Below are positions 45,497-54,686 of a stretch of DNA of 64,000 bases, piece after piece. The stretch is from an uncultured Gemmatimonadales bacterium (GTDB lineage: Bacteria; Gemmatimonadota; Gemmatimonadetes; Longimicrobiales; Gaopeijiaceae): assembly GCA_937919655.1 (NCBI GenBank), contig CALFPJ010000096.1, positions 62,001 to 126,000 of the forward strand. The letters run 5' to 3'. Below the pieces are notes generated by a model. The model saw nothing but the letters and a program-made list of their open reading frames with translations, was not told the origin of the DNA and searched no databases. The position numbers and the translations under genes were made by a program. Each line of letters opens with the position of its first letter. Within the stretch, counting starts at the first letter, position 1.

Positions 45497-48424
45497 CTAG
45501 TCTCCCGTCGCCAAGGACGTCTTGGGCAGGTCGTAGGCGGCTCGTTCGGGGCGGACAGGGCGGAGCATCCACCACGGACGCCTTGTCCCATCGGGCGAAT
45601 GCGTGTCGGCAGAACGAGTCAGCGCCAACCACTCTTCGTATTGCCCACGCGAGCGGGCCGTATCCACAGACACGTCACCCTGCCGGTCGCCTGGCAGCGC
45701 CGGTGTAACCCTTACAGCCTGATGCCAGCAGTGCATGCCAGAAATCGGATCTGGGTGCACGGCATGCGTGAGATTCTGATGGACACCGATGTCGGTCCAC
45801 CACACGCGCATCGTGTCCGGGTCAGAGGACTGGAACGGCCCCCCGTACTTCGTGGGAGACAGTGACCAATCCGTGCCCTCCTTCCCGAGCGCGACCGTCA
45901 TCATCCCGAGCCGTTGCCCTTCGTGGCCCTCCGGCTTCCAGCGGCCCATGTGGTGGCTGCACGCGACTACACCGGGTCGGATGCCCTCCGTAATCCACAC
46001 CTTGAGGACGAAATAGCCAAGGTCTGTCGTCACGCGCGCGAGGTCACCCGTCTTGTGAATCCCGAAACGCGCTGCATCGCTAGGATGTAGCCATAGCGGA
46101 TTCGTGTGGGCGATTTCATCCAGCCACTTCGCGTTGGCGCTGCGCGTGTGGATCTGCACCGGGACACGGAACGTCGTGATCATCGGCACCTGGTCCGCCG
46201 CCAACTTGTCCGGGTGGATGTGACTCTTGATGTAGGTCGGAATCGCATGCTCAGGCCAGCCCCAATCCGAAAGCGTGCGGGACCAGAACTCAAGCTTGCC
46301 GGTGGGGGTCGGCCACCCCTTCAGCACCTCTCCGTCCACCTGCACCCCGACTCTGCGCCGACCCTCGGCATCCGGATCAATCTTGGTGCCGCCGGGCGCC
46401 TTGGGGCTTGGCGGAACAGGCGCGCGGGTGAAAACCCGCCCCATGTCGTCGATATTGACGTCTTCCAGCTCGGCCTCAGGCACCTTCTGCTCATAGACCT
46501 TCCCGACCTTACGGGAGACCTCGAAAGCGCCGTACTGGCGCATGTACTCCAACGGCGACATGCCCTGCGCTTCCGCTGCGGCCGGGAGTCCTGGGACAGA
46601 GTTCTCGAACATCCATCCGTAGTACTCGTCGACGGTCATCTTCTCGCCGGGGTTCTTCCTCGACTCGAAGAACTCGCGGATACCCAACGCTCCGTCCGGA
46701 TCAATTTTCCAAGTAAGCTCGATCCAGAACTCGTTCTCTTCCCAGACCTCGCCCGGGTTAACCTGGCGGGTATCCGTGATCGTCTCGCCGAGCCGCTCGC
46801 GCGCGGCGCGTAACACCGGTTGGCGAAAACCGATCCACTGGCCGTCATATTGTTCGTAGGACGTCAGGTCGTGGCGCTCGGACGAATGGCCCATGGGCAG
46901 CACATAATCTGCGAAGTAGGCGGTCTCGTTCCAGGTGGGCGTCTGCGCGACGTGCAACCCGATCTTGCTCTCGTCGGTCAGCATCTCAATCCAACTGAAG
47001 CCATCCGGGTTCGTCCACACGGGGTTGTAGACCCGGGTGAAGTACGTGTCGACGTAAGCCTTCTGGTCATTCATGAGATGCGGCATCAAGAACGACATCT
47101 CCATCAGCGCGAGCGGATACTCCCGCGGCCACAGAACCTCGTTCCAACGTCGAGGATGCTGTTGCGGCGCGCGAATAGGCTTCGGAGAGAACTTGTTCCA
47201 CGAGTTAGGAAAGGTCCCTCCCACGGTGGCCAGGGCTCCGGTGAGGGCGTTCAGCAGCGTGAGCGTTCTGGCGACCTGCCATCCCCCGAGATTACCGGAC
47301 CCCGCGCTCCGCCAGTTATGCGTGGCCAACTGAGTGCCCGCGGTGGCGATCACCTCAGCCACCTCCTTCAGTCGGTCCGCCCCGACCCCGCTTTCGGCCG
47401 CAGCATACTCGAATGTGTATTCCGTGTAGGTCTCGCGGAGCACGGCCTCGAAGCGCTCGAAGGTGGCTCCAGGCTCGCCCTTCACCGCCTCCATGTACTC
47501 CTGCCAGTTCCACCATCGCCGCACGAATTCGCGGTCGTATTTTCCCTCCTGGATCATCCAATTCGCGACCGCCAAGAAGATGGCCGCCTCAGACCCGGGA
47601 TACGGCGACAGCCAGTGATCCGCGTGTGTCGTCGTGTTCGAGAGGCGGGTGTCGAAAACGATGAGTTTGGCGCCGTTCTTCTTCCCTTCAATGATGCGCT
47701 GCGCGTGAGGGTTGAAGTAGTGACCCGTCTCGAGGTGGCTGCTCACCAACACGATGACCTTCGCGTTCGCATGGTCAGGGCTCGGCCGATCCATACCCAT
47801 CCACCAGTGGTACCCGGCTCGGGCGCCGCTCGAACACACGTTGGTGTGCGAGTTGTGGCCGTCGACGGCCCACGCGGCGAGCATACTCGTGGTGTAGCCT
47901 TCTTCACCCGGCCGTCCCACGTGGTACATCACTTGTTCGTGACGTTCCTCTTGCATCGCCTTGCGGATCCGCCCCGCGATGTCGTCCAACGCGTCGTCCC
48001 ACGACACCCGCTCCCATTTTCCTTCACCCCTCGCACCTGAACGCTTGAGCGGATACAGGATCCGGTCGGGGTCAGTGATCTGATTGATTGTCGCCGGACC
48101 CTTAGCGCAATTCCGCCCCCGCGAACCAGGGTGCTCTGGGTTCCCCTCGAATTTCCGCACCTGCAGGGTGTCGCGATCCACGTACGCGAGCAGCCCGCAC
48201 GCGGACTCACAGTTGAAGCATGTCGTGGGCACCAGCATGTAGCGTTTTTCAACGCGCTTGGGCCACGACTTGGAGTCGAGCTCGACCCAGTCGTTCCAAC
48301 GTTCCTTGGGTGGATACGCGGCCAAATGGACACGGCTCGCCCCGGGGTAGAACGTTTCGCCGCGGGCCTCGACTTCGGCCTTGGCTGCAGACACCCGATC
48401 GTTGAGTTCGTTGAGCTTACTCAT
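45497..48424 (-). CDS. Molybdopterin oxidoreductase catalytic subunit, DMSO-reductase family (975 aa)
   Basis: Catalytic subunit with bis-MGD molybdenum and one 4Fe-4S cluster. Cluster ligands Cys69, 72, 76 and 106 (TTCFNCESACGLLAYV; GRNCAKG) and a probable Mo ligand Cys197 in TNVCSSGARAG are visible; the C-terminal MGD-binding domain (DLARVTTDLGYFVLK) is complete. There is no twin-arginine or other signal, so the enzyme should face the cytoplasm. The ATG at 48422-48424 overlaps the FeS-NrfD stop as ATGA. The layout (cytoplasmic, FeS-NrfD partner, SulP transporter downstream) resembles SoeABC sulfite dehydrogenase; tetrathionate, polysulfide or other oxyanion substrates cannot be excluded. 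Confidence 0.9.
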   Translation of the reverse strand: MSKLNELNDRVSAAKAEVEARGETFYPGASRVHLAAYPPKERWNDWVELDSKSWPKRVEKRYMLVPTTCFNCESACGLLAYVDRDTLQVRKFEGNPEHPGSRGRNCAKGPATINQITDPDRILYPLKRSGARGEGKWERVSWDDALDDIAGRIRKAMQEERHEQVMYHVGRPGEEGYTTSMLAAWAVDGHNSHTNVCSSGARAGYHWWMGMDRPSPDHANAKVIVLVSSHLETGHYFNPHAQRIIEGKKNGAKLIVFDTRLSNTTTHADHWLSPYPGSEAAIFLAVANWMIQEGKYDREFVRRWWNWQEYMEAVKGEPGATFERFEAVLRETYTEYTFEYAAAESGVGADRLKEVAEVIATAGTQLATHNWRSAGSGNLGGWQVARTLTLLNALTGALATVGGTFPNSWNKFSPKPIRAPQQHPRRWNEVLWPREYPLALMEMSFLMPHLMNDQKAYVDTYFTRVYNPVWTNPDGFSWIEMLTDESKIGLHVAQTPTWNETAYFADYVLPMGHSSERHDLTSYEQYDGQWIGFRQPVLRAARERLGETITDTRQVNPGEVWEENEFWIELTWKIDPDGALGIREFFESRKNPGEKMTVDEYYGWMFENSVPGLPAAAEAQGMSPLEYMRQYGAFEVSRKVGKVYEQKVPEAELEDVNIDDMGRVFTRAPVPPSPKAPGGTKIDPDAEGRRRVGVQVDGEVLKGWPTPTGKLEFWSRTLSDWGWPEHAIPTYIKSHIHPDKLAADQVPMITTFRVPVQIHTRSANAKWLDEIAHTNPLWLHPSDAARFGIHKTGDLARVTTDLGYFVLKVWITEGIRPGVVACSHHMGRWKPEGHEGQRLGMMTVALGKEGTDWSLSPTKYGGPFQSSDPDTMRVWWTDIGVHQNLTHAVHPDPISGMHCWHQAVRVTPALPGDRQGDVSVDTARSRGQYEEWLALTRSADTHSPDGTRRPWWMLRPVRPERAAYDLPKTSLATGD

Positions 48425-49950
48425 GCGAGCGGCACCGACTGGCCGGCTTGGACGAAGGCATGTTCGAAAAGGAGGAGACCCACGAGACCCGATATCGCGC
48501 CCGCAGCGGGTCCGATGCCCACAAGGAGCACCCCCGCGACGCCGAGCATGATTCCTGTCCAATAAGGGCCCGCGTATGGACCGCTCAGCATGTTCTTGGC
48601 AGCCAGCGCTGCGTGGGCCGTCGGATGCGCCATCGTGGCCTCACCCAACGCGAAAGCCAGGTGCGTGATCAGCGAGGCCTGAAACACCCATAGGGCACCG
48701 ACCCCGAGATCGGCCGTGCCCGTCAGAAGCAACGCGCCGGCGCCCGCCAATAGCGCCTGAACGAACAAATGCGGGGGCAGAAGCGGGCTCTGCCAGAGGT
48801 CCCGGGCTTTGGCCTGGGCGAACAGGTAGGCGGTGTAGATCGCCGTCATGGTGGCCAGCGGCCCACCGGCCCAGGCGAGCAACCGAGTCAGCTCCGGGCG
48901 GTCGAGATACGCGGCAGCCAGGTGCGCCGCCAAGACACCCCCGTATCCGGTAATGATGAAACCGCCACGCACCAGCCAACTCCGCCACTGGGGCTTAGCC
49001 AGCACCATCCAGAAGCGCTCCGGGTGTTCGAGATCCCACACGAGAACGGCACCCGTGATGCCCAGGAATACCATGCCCAAGAGCGGAGCCACGACCATCC
49101 ACGTCGTGGAGTCCCACGAGATCATTCCGGTCATCGCAAGCAAGAGCGCCACAAGATAGGCGCCCGCCGAGATGGACTTGGTGAACGTGTAGAGGCTGAC
49201 TCGATAGTCCCAGGGCGCCCGGTGGGGCACGTCGTAACTGAGCAGTGCGGCCGCCGAGCTGTTGCCCCCGCCGGGGTGCCCAGACGGTACCTGATGCGGG
49301 ACGTTGCCCTGCTCGCTCCACATGAAGAGGCCACCGTCGGGCCGCCGCGCAGCGAGCGGGTCGAGCGTGACCTGATCAGCACCTTTGTAGAACACCTTGG
49401 GGCGGGTCTCCTTCTCGGGTTTCCGCACGGACACTGCGTCGCGGTTGATGATCTCGCTGACGCCGGAGAACGGATCGTTCATGTCGCCGACCATCAGCGC
49501 CTGGGTCGGGCACACGACCACACAGGCTGGCTCCAGCCCCACGTCCAAACGATGCGCGCAGAAGTTGCACTTCTCTGCGGATTTGTCTTCTGGATTAATA
49601 AAAATGGCGTCGTACGGACACGCGGCGATACACGCCTTACAGCCGATACAAATCGACTTGTCGAAATCAACGATCCCATCCGGACGCCGGTACATGGCAG
49701 CCGTCGGGCAGGCGGCCACGCAGGGGGCGTCCTCGCATTGATTGCAGCGAGTCACCTGAAACGAACGACGCGCTGTCGGCCAGTGCCCAACGTCCACGTA
49801 CTTCACGTACGTGCGGGTCACCGAGAGCGGTACCTCGTTCTCGGACTTACAGGCGGTCGTGCAGGCGTGGCACCCAATACAGCGGGTGTGGTCAACGACC
49901 TTTGCCCACAGCGGCATCGTCGGAGTGGTAGTTGCCTGTGTTGTCGGCAT
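48421..49950 (-). CDS. Fused 4Fe-4S ferredoxin/NrfD membrane subunit (509 aa)
   Basis: Electron-transfer and membrane subunit of the molybdoenzyme. Residues about 15-190 hold four 4Fe-4S motifs: CIGCHACTTACK, CNQCEDAPCVAACP, CIGCKACIAACP and CNFCAHRLDVGLEPAC...C. Residues about 250-505 are an NrfD-like part with eight or so helices (starting DYRVSLYTFTKSISAGAYLV) that should exchange electrons with quinone. In most complexes these are separate proteins (B and C); here they are one. ATG at 49948-49950 with poor Shine-Dalgarno; an ATG 33 bases later (MPLWAKVV) is an alternative. First gene of the operon. Confidence 0.9.
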   Translation of the reverse strand: MPTTQATTTPTMPLWAKVVDHTRCIGCHACTTACKSENEVPLSVTRTYVKYVDVGHWPTARRSFQVTRCNQCEDAPCVAACPTAAMYRRPDGIVDFDKSICIGCKACIAACPYDAIFINPEDKSAEKCNFCAHRLDVGLEPACVVVCPTQALMVGDMNDPFSGVSEIINRDAVSVRKPEKETRPKVFYKGADQVTLDPLAARRPDGGLFMWSEQGNVPHQVPSGHPGGGNSSAAALLSYDVPHRAPWDYRVSLYTFTKSISAGAYLVALLLAMTGMISWDSTTWMVVAPLLGMVFLGITGAVLVWDLEHPERFWMVLAKPQWRSWLVRGGFIITGYGGVLAAHLAAAYLDRPELTRLLAWAGGPLATMTAIYTAYLFAQAKARDLWQSPLLPPHLFVQALLAGAGALLLTGTADLGVGALWVFQASLITHLAFALGEATMAHPTAHAALAAKNMLSGPYAGPYWTGIMLGVAGVLLVGIGPAAGAISGLVGLLLFEHAFVQAGQSVPLA

Positions 49951-50249
49951 CCGCAAGGGTTTTTGGGTGAGTGGAAAGGCGCCCCGGCAAGCTATGCTAC
50001 CGGCGGGCGAAGTTCCACAGGGGGACGGACGATTCTGTGCGGCTCTCCATCACCGCGAGCACCCAGGCGACCCTATCTGGGTGATCTGCCCCGACGTCCG
50101 TCTGCTCGCCAGGGGCCACCTCGAGGTTCGCACAACCCTGTGCATACGCCGCCACCGTTGGGCGTCAACGGCACGTAGAAATCCGAACGAGAACCCCTTC
50201 TCAGGTCGCTCTGGCTGACGTCTCCGACCGCCCCGACGAGGTGAATCGC
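49951..50249. other. Intergenic, promoter region of the molybdoenzyme operon
   Basis: About 300 bases with no supported gene. It must contain the promoter for the minus-strand operon starting at 49950 and the 3' untranslated end of the gene at 50250-51608. Short ORFs here are basic and non-homologous. No clear hairpin terminator is seen. Confidence 0.5.
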
Positions 50250-51608
50250 TTACCGATCCAGACCCGTTAATGCCTCCTCCACCTGCTGATCGAGCCACGA
50301 GAAGACCGCCACGCTGGCACCCGGGCCGCCTCGGTCTGCTGCCATAAGGTTCGTAACCCGATCAAGCGCGTCCTCAAGAAATTCCTGAGTCGCCGAATCA
50401 ACACCGGCCGCCTCAAGCACGGGATCGGACGAAAGGGCAACTCCTCGCGCCGGCTCATAGCGTATAGACCCGGCGAGCTCTACCAGGAGGTCATGGAGCG
50501 ACAGAGACGCCGCAGAGAGTTCTTCGATTCGGCGAAAGCGCTCCTCGCGGGCGGATTCCTACGCTCGAAAATCCCTCATGGCGCCCGCGATTCGTAACGA
50601 CCGGAGCGGTCCGTCAATTCCCTCGGCCTCCAATTCGGCTAGGTAGGCCTCTCGGTAAGTAGTCTCACCGCTCGCCCGCTGCGCCCGAACGAAGTCGAGG
50701 TAACCACGCCAAGCAGTCTTCGTTTCGGGGAACGCGACGGCGTTGGCCAGATAAGCCCCACTCAACCAAACATCTGGGATCGCGGTCACGCCTAGCTGGT
50801 TCACGAGGCTCCGCGCTTCTTTCAACGAAGCAGCCCGAGTGCGCACACGCGTGTCCTCCTCAAGTTGGCTCACGTGAGGAGTGCGCACGGATAGCGCTGG
50901 CCGGTCACCCGACTCCACTCGTGTGACTTCGGCCATTTTCCGCATCGAGGGCGCCGCGACCCCAGCGGTGACGCACATCAACACAGTCACCATCCATAAG
51001 GATCTGCCGCGCACCGGCTCAGCCCCGACGGACCCCGACAACGGTCTAGCGACCCACGGCGTGGGCTGGACTGAGACCGGGTTGGCACGCGAGACGAAGT
51101 GAGCCGAACTTCCGTCAACGTTCCCCAAAACGACGTGTAGCCCGTTCAGATCGGCCGAGGGGCGACTGGGATCCGACTCTCTCTCCGCCTGCATGCGGGC
51201 CATGAACGCTGCGGCAACCGTATCAGAACTTGGTGCATCGGCCAGCCCCAGCGGCAAATAAAGGTCGGCTGAGGGCCCGTCATCCGAGCGCACCTCAGCG
51301 CGCGCACGCGGCCTCCGAGGTGGGGCGAGCCCGGGTTGCTCTTCCGTCGACGCCCCTAGATCGACCATGAAGGAGACCGGGTGGGCACGCGCAGGGGCCC
51401 ACTCCCCTGTCAGAGCATCGTAAATGAGGTCTTCCTCAGAGATCTCTCCGTCATCTACGAGACGAGCAAAAGCAGCTAGGGAGCCTGGGGTGAACTCCCG
51501 ACCCTCACGGGTCCGAACCCGAAATCGCGCACACCATGGTGGTTCTCCTTCCCTCGCCACAGCCCGGGGCGCCAGTACATCACGACCCGGTGAGACTCCG
51601 CGCTGCAT
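50250..51608 (-). pseudogene. GYF-like-domain membrane protein, interrupted by in-frame TAG
   Basis: Unrecognised single-span protein. Its N-terminal part (RFRVRTREGREFTPGSLAAF ... LIYDALTGEWAPA) resembles a GYF_2/DUF4339-type domain; a membrane helix (LWMVTVLMCVTAGVAA) is near the middle, followed by a soluble helical region. The frame stops at TAG (50559-50561) after AMRDFRA, but the same frame stays open for 102 codons to TAA at 50250-50252 with protein-like composition (ESAREERFRRIEELSAASLS ...). No good start codon follows the TAG, so the 3' part is best read as the lost C terminus. Start uncertain: ATG 51608 or GTG 51560. Confidence 0.65.
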
Positions 51609-51821
51609 GCCGCACGGAGGGCTGGTTCACTCGACTGTGTATGGGGGACCGCTCAAGTGGACACCGGCCAGGGAGATTCTCTCCCCTACGCAACCCCGGC
51701 AGAGCCGGTCGGGCCTGTGCTGCCCCCGAGGGGGCGGGAAGGGGCCGGAGCGGCCGGCCTCTTCCCTGGTCTAAAGCTAGACCACCCTCCCCCTACGGAT
51801 CAAGCACAATCTCCACGCGCC

Positions 51822-52918
51822 CTACTCAGCCCTGAGCGCCTCCGAGGGCGCCACTCGAGCGGCCCGCCAGGCGGGGACAGCACACGCGACAAGCGCGACA
51901 GCCAACAAAAGCATGGCGGCTCCACCCAAGGCGATAGGGTCAGGCGGCTGCACTTGGAAAAGCAGACTCGAGAGGACCCGACCACCCGCCTCAATCGCCA
52001 CACCATCGGTCAGTCGGCCGACCACCATGAGCCAACGGCCCGAGTTGGTCTGGTCTCCGCGATCTATCTTGATGCTGACCCAGAGGTCGATGTTCTCACC
52101 AAAAACCACGTAGTCCGGCGACATCACACCCACCACTACAACGGGTGTCGCATTGAATTGTAATGAGCGGCCAATCACGTTCGGATCACCACCAAAGCGA
52201 CTCAGCCAGTATCGAGAGGAGAGAACAACCTCCGTGGTCTCAACGGCCTCGATGTCGGTAACAAACGTCCTACCCAGCTCGGCCTCCAGGCCCAAGACCT
52301 CGAAGAAGTCGGGGGGGATGCGTACTGGCTCCGCACCTCATCGGGCTCGCCCGCACCCCTCAGTGTGGCGGGCATCATCATGCTGACCGCCGTGACCGAC
52401 TCAAACGACGATGCGCGATCTCGCCATGCGGCGAAGTTGCCGGAATTGGCCACGTTGGTCCGGTTGTCGCGCGGGACGTTCCACTCCCATAAAGCGACAA
52501 GTTCCTCGGAGTCCTCATAAGGAAGCGGATCGAGCAATACAGTATCAACGACCGAAACAATCGCGACGTTGGCGCCGATGCCGAGCGCCATGGTCAGGAC
52601 CGCCACCACTGAAAAACCAGGCGCACGCCCAAAGCGCCGAAGCGCGATCCGCATATTCTGCCACATCCGATCCATTCCTCCCCCTTCCCCTTTGTGAGCC
52701 CAGGCTTCCGACGCGTCACTCCACATGAAGTGCGCGGAAATCTTGATGGCTTCCCATCCGTACCAACGCCGAGCCGCGCCAGGCGTGGCGCTCGCCGAAA
52801 GCGTCTTGAATTCTTCGTCGAGGTCAGCCTGTACGCACTCGCCGTGGGAACCGTCAGGCAGGACCAGACGGAGGAGCGCTACCGCCCACCGCGGTGGCGT
52901 TGCCTCGATGCGACTCAT
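51822..52918 (-). pseudogene. ADOP/MacB-type ABC permease remnant
   Basis: Remains of an Acidobacteria-type duplicated orphan permease. The 5' part begins MSRIEATPPRWAVALLRLVL and has the ADOP order (leader domain, then NMRIALRRFGRAPGFSVVAV, LTMALGIGANVAI, LLDPLPYEDSEELVALWEWN). A frameshift lies in a run of seven C on the minus strand (G on plus, 52311-52317); the next frame continues with FFEVLGLEAELGRTFVTD. After GRWLMVVGRLTDGVAIE the sequence jumps directly to the C-terminal VLSSLLFQVQPPDPIALGG, so about half of the roughly 800 residues is deleted. Its start overlaps the padR stop by 4 bases, the usual ADOP arrangement. Non-functional. Confidence 0.88.
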
Positions 52919-53250
52919 CCGAGCCCCTCGATCACGCCATCGAGGCCCCGAGAGAGTGCGTCAAACGCTTTGCGAGATTCCCTAAGGGCAAGTACCCCGT
53001 CGGGCGTGACCGAGAAACGCCGCAATGGCCCGCTACGTCGCGCATCGCGCGGGGTTTCCTCCAACCACGCGACCAGTCCCTTTCGCTCCAAGCGATCGAG
53101 TGTCGTGTAGAAGGCGCCTCGCGACACGGTGCGGTCGGCGCTCCGCTCAATCTCGCGGCGGACCTCGAGCGCGAAGGCGTTCTCCCGCTCTTGGAGAATC
53201 GCCAATAGGACCATCTGTTCGAATTCGCCGAGAAACGTCTTAGGACTCAC
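52915..53250 (-). CDS. PadR-family transcriptional regulator (111 aa)
   Basis: Winged-helix repressor of the PadR family. The sequence FLGEFEQMVLLAILQERENAF followed by GAFYTTLDRLERKGLVAWLEE is the characteristic helix-turn-helix and wing; the C-terminal helix forms the dimer. GTG start at 53248-53250 with GGAG upstream. It overlaps the ADOP permease remnant, which it probably once controlled. A compound inverted repeat 12-46 bases upstream of its start is a likely autoregulatory operator. Confidence 0.92.
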   Translation of the reverse strand: MSPKTFLGEFEQMVLLAILQERENAFALEVRREIERSADRTVSRGAFYTTLDRLERKGLVAWLEETPRDARRSGPLRRFSVTPDGVLALRESRKAFDALSRGLDGVIEGLG

Positions 53251-53261
53251 GATTCACTCCG

Positions 53262-53296
53262 TACACATTGTAGACACCGCTATCTACAATGTAGAC
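53262..53296. promoter_or_regulatory. Probable PadR operator
   Basis: Perfect 9-base inverted repeat CATTGTAGA (53266-53274) / TCTACAATG (53283-53291) with 8-base spacer, and overlapping direct repeat ATTGTAGAC / AATGTAGAC. It lies immediately upstream of padR, where PadR proteins typically bind. Confidence 0.7.
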
Positions 53297-53384
53297 GCAC
53301 TTCGTGGCAAAAAGGTTTCCGCGGCACTCGGACAACGAATGGGGCCAGGCACCCGAGGGTGCGAATGGGACCCCCTGCTCGAAG

Positions 53385-53882
53385 CTACGCTTGGATACTG
53401 TCGGCTTCGGCGCCCTCGGCGGCGATCTCGCGGAGCGCGCGTTCGACCTGGTCCGTTAGGGCGGTGCTGAACAGGTGTCCGTTGGTCCCATACCAATCGG
53501 CCCACGACGGGGTACGAAGGTGATTTTTGAGCGTTACTTCGTACGAACGCCACATCTGCTTATCCAGGGCGCCGACGCGGTACTGGTACACCAGGTTGCC
53601 GAAATGCCGATACACGGCCGTCATGTAAGAATCCCACCGAACCTGCTCTTCGACGGTCAGTGATTCAGGGTCTCTCTGGGCGCGCTCAAGAAATTGAGCG
53701 AACTCGGAGTCCCGAAACGAATGCTCCAGAAGCCTGATGCTGTTCTGTACCATCGAATTGAACGATGCGGCACGAACGGCGGTGGTGTTCTGGCTCATCT
53801 GCTGAGTGAGGTAAATCAGCGATACGACCACACCGATGGCTCCGACGAACTCACCGATATTGCCAAGGTCCTGAAGGTTCAA
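53385..53882 (-). CDS. Hypothetical membrane-anchored protein (165 aa)
   Basis: Unnamed family seen as single genes in marine-type bacteria by its N terminus, NIGEFVGAIGVVVSLIYLTQ, which is one membrane helix followed by QMSQNTTAVRAASFNS. The remaining 130 residues are helical and soluble (SLTVEEQVRWDSYMTAVYRH). No catalytic motif. The start is TTG at 53880-53882 (there is no ATG nearby), with AAGG upstream. Function unknown. Confidence 0.75.
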   Translation of the reverse strand: MNLQDLGNIGEFVGAIGVVVSLIYLTQQMSQNTTAVRAASFNSMVQNSIRLLEHSFRDSEFAQFLERAQRDPESLTVEEQVRWDSYMTAVYRHFGNLVYQYRVGALDKQMWRSYEVTLKNHLRTPSWADWYGTNGHLFSTALTDQVERALREIAAEGAEADSIQA

Positions 53883-53937
53883 GGTCCAGCCTTAAGGGAG
53901 GGGATGATTACTCTTTGGACGGGTCACTGCCAGAAAT

Positions 53938-54240
53938 TTACTTCACGTAGGTCCTCAGCCTAAGCCCCTCCGAATCTTCTCTTTGCTGTCGCGCGGCCGA
54001 AAGTTTCATCACCATTGCGGCCTTGGACACCAGGATCAGGAGAATGCCACCCATCACCATGCGAAAGCCGGCCTCCACGGTAGGGGGATTCGTGAAGGCG
54101 ACGCCCACAATGAGGACCGCCGCAACGACCTCCACAGCCGACAGGACGGGCACGCCGATCTTGGCTCGCCCGGCCGCACGCAGCTTGACGAACGCGGACG
54201 CCGCGAGCATGAAGCCCGTGATGACGAGTAGCGGTGTCAT
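53938..54240 (-). CDS. Small membrane protein with three helices (100 aa)
   Basis: Unrecognised. Three hydrophobic stretches (TPLLVITGFMLAASAFV, VLSAVEVVAAVLIVGVAF, MVMGGILLILVSKAAMV), ending in a basic tail. It follows the 132-residue hypothetical on the same strand with 16 bases between and may be the last gene of the PaoABC-like operon. Confidence 0.65.
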   Translation of the reverse strand: MTPLLVITGFMLAASAFVKLRAAGRAKIGVPVLSAVEVVAAVLIVGVAFTNPPTVEAGFRMVMGGILLILVSKAAMVMKLSAARQQREDSEGLRLRTYVK

Positions 54241-54256
54241 GCCGCCCTCACGTGGT

Positions 54257-54655
54257 TCAAGGCCCGATTAGCTCATCGACTAGGAACAAATCCGTCAACA
54301 ACGCACGGAAGTGGATGTTGGCGTTGAGATTGTCGACGAGTTGAGAACTCACGGACTCCTGGGCGGCAACCAACCGGATGGCGGACAGCGTCGCCGACGC
54401 ATCTCGGTCCACAACATTGAGCACCTCAGCCCAGACGTCCGCTGGTTGAAGTTTCTCCTCAGACACGAGCACCCTCAGCTGGTTCGCCAACCCATCGAGG
54501 CCAGACACCGCCTCCCCGAGATAACTCCGCAGCTGGCCGCCGGTCTTGGAGCCTTGATCGCTATGTAGACCCTGAGCCGCATAGGCCAAGAGAAATTCAT
54601 AGCTCTTTTCGATGGCGTCGATGCGCCCCTTCACGTCGTCACGAACGGCGGGCAC
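54257..54655 (-). CDS. Hypothetical soluble helical protein (132 aa)
   Basis: Unrecognised. The sequence is almost all helix (DDVKGRIDAIEKSYEFLLAY; WAEVLNVVDRDASATLSAI), with no membrane span or signal. Start uncertain: GTG at 54655 has GGGAG at good distance; GTG at 54661 is also possible. It lies 31 bases after the cytochrome b gene, in the same direction, so it is probably part of the molybdenum-hydroxylase operon, where a maturation or accessory role is conceivable but unproven. Confidence 0.65.
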   Translation of the reverse strand: MPAVRDDVKGRIDAIEKSYEFLLAYAAQGLHSDQGSKTGGQLRSYLGEAVSGLDGLANQLRVLVSEEKLQPADVWAEVLNVVDRDASATLSAIRLVAAQESVSSQLVDNLNANIHFRALLTDLFLVDELIGP

Positions 54656-54686
54656 GAGCACTCCCGAATGAAATGATTCTGGATGA

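Noticed and set aside
46820..48040. 406-codon plus-strand ORF opposite the molybdoenzyme
   Set aside because: It is Arg/His-rich antisense of a well-supported catalytic subunit and has no ribosome binding site or domain.
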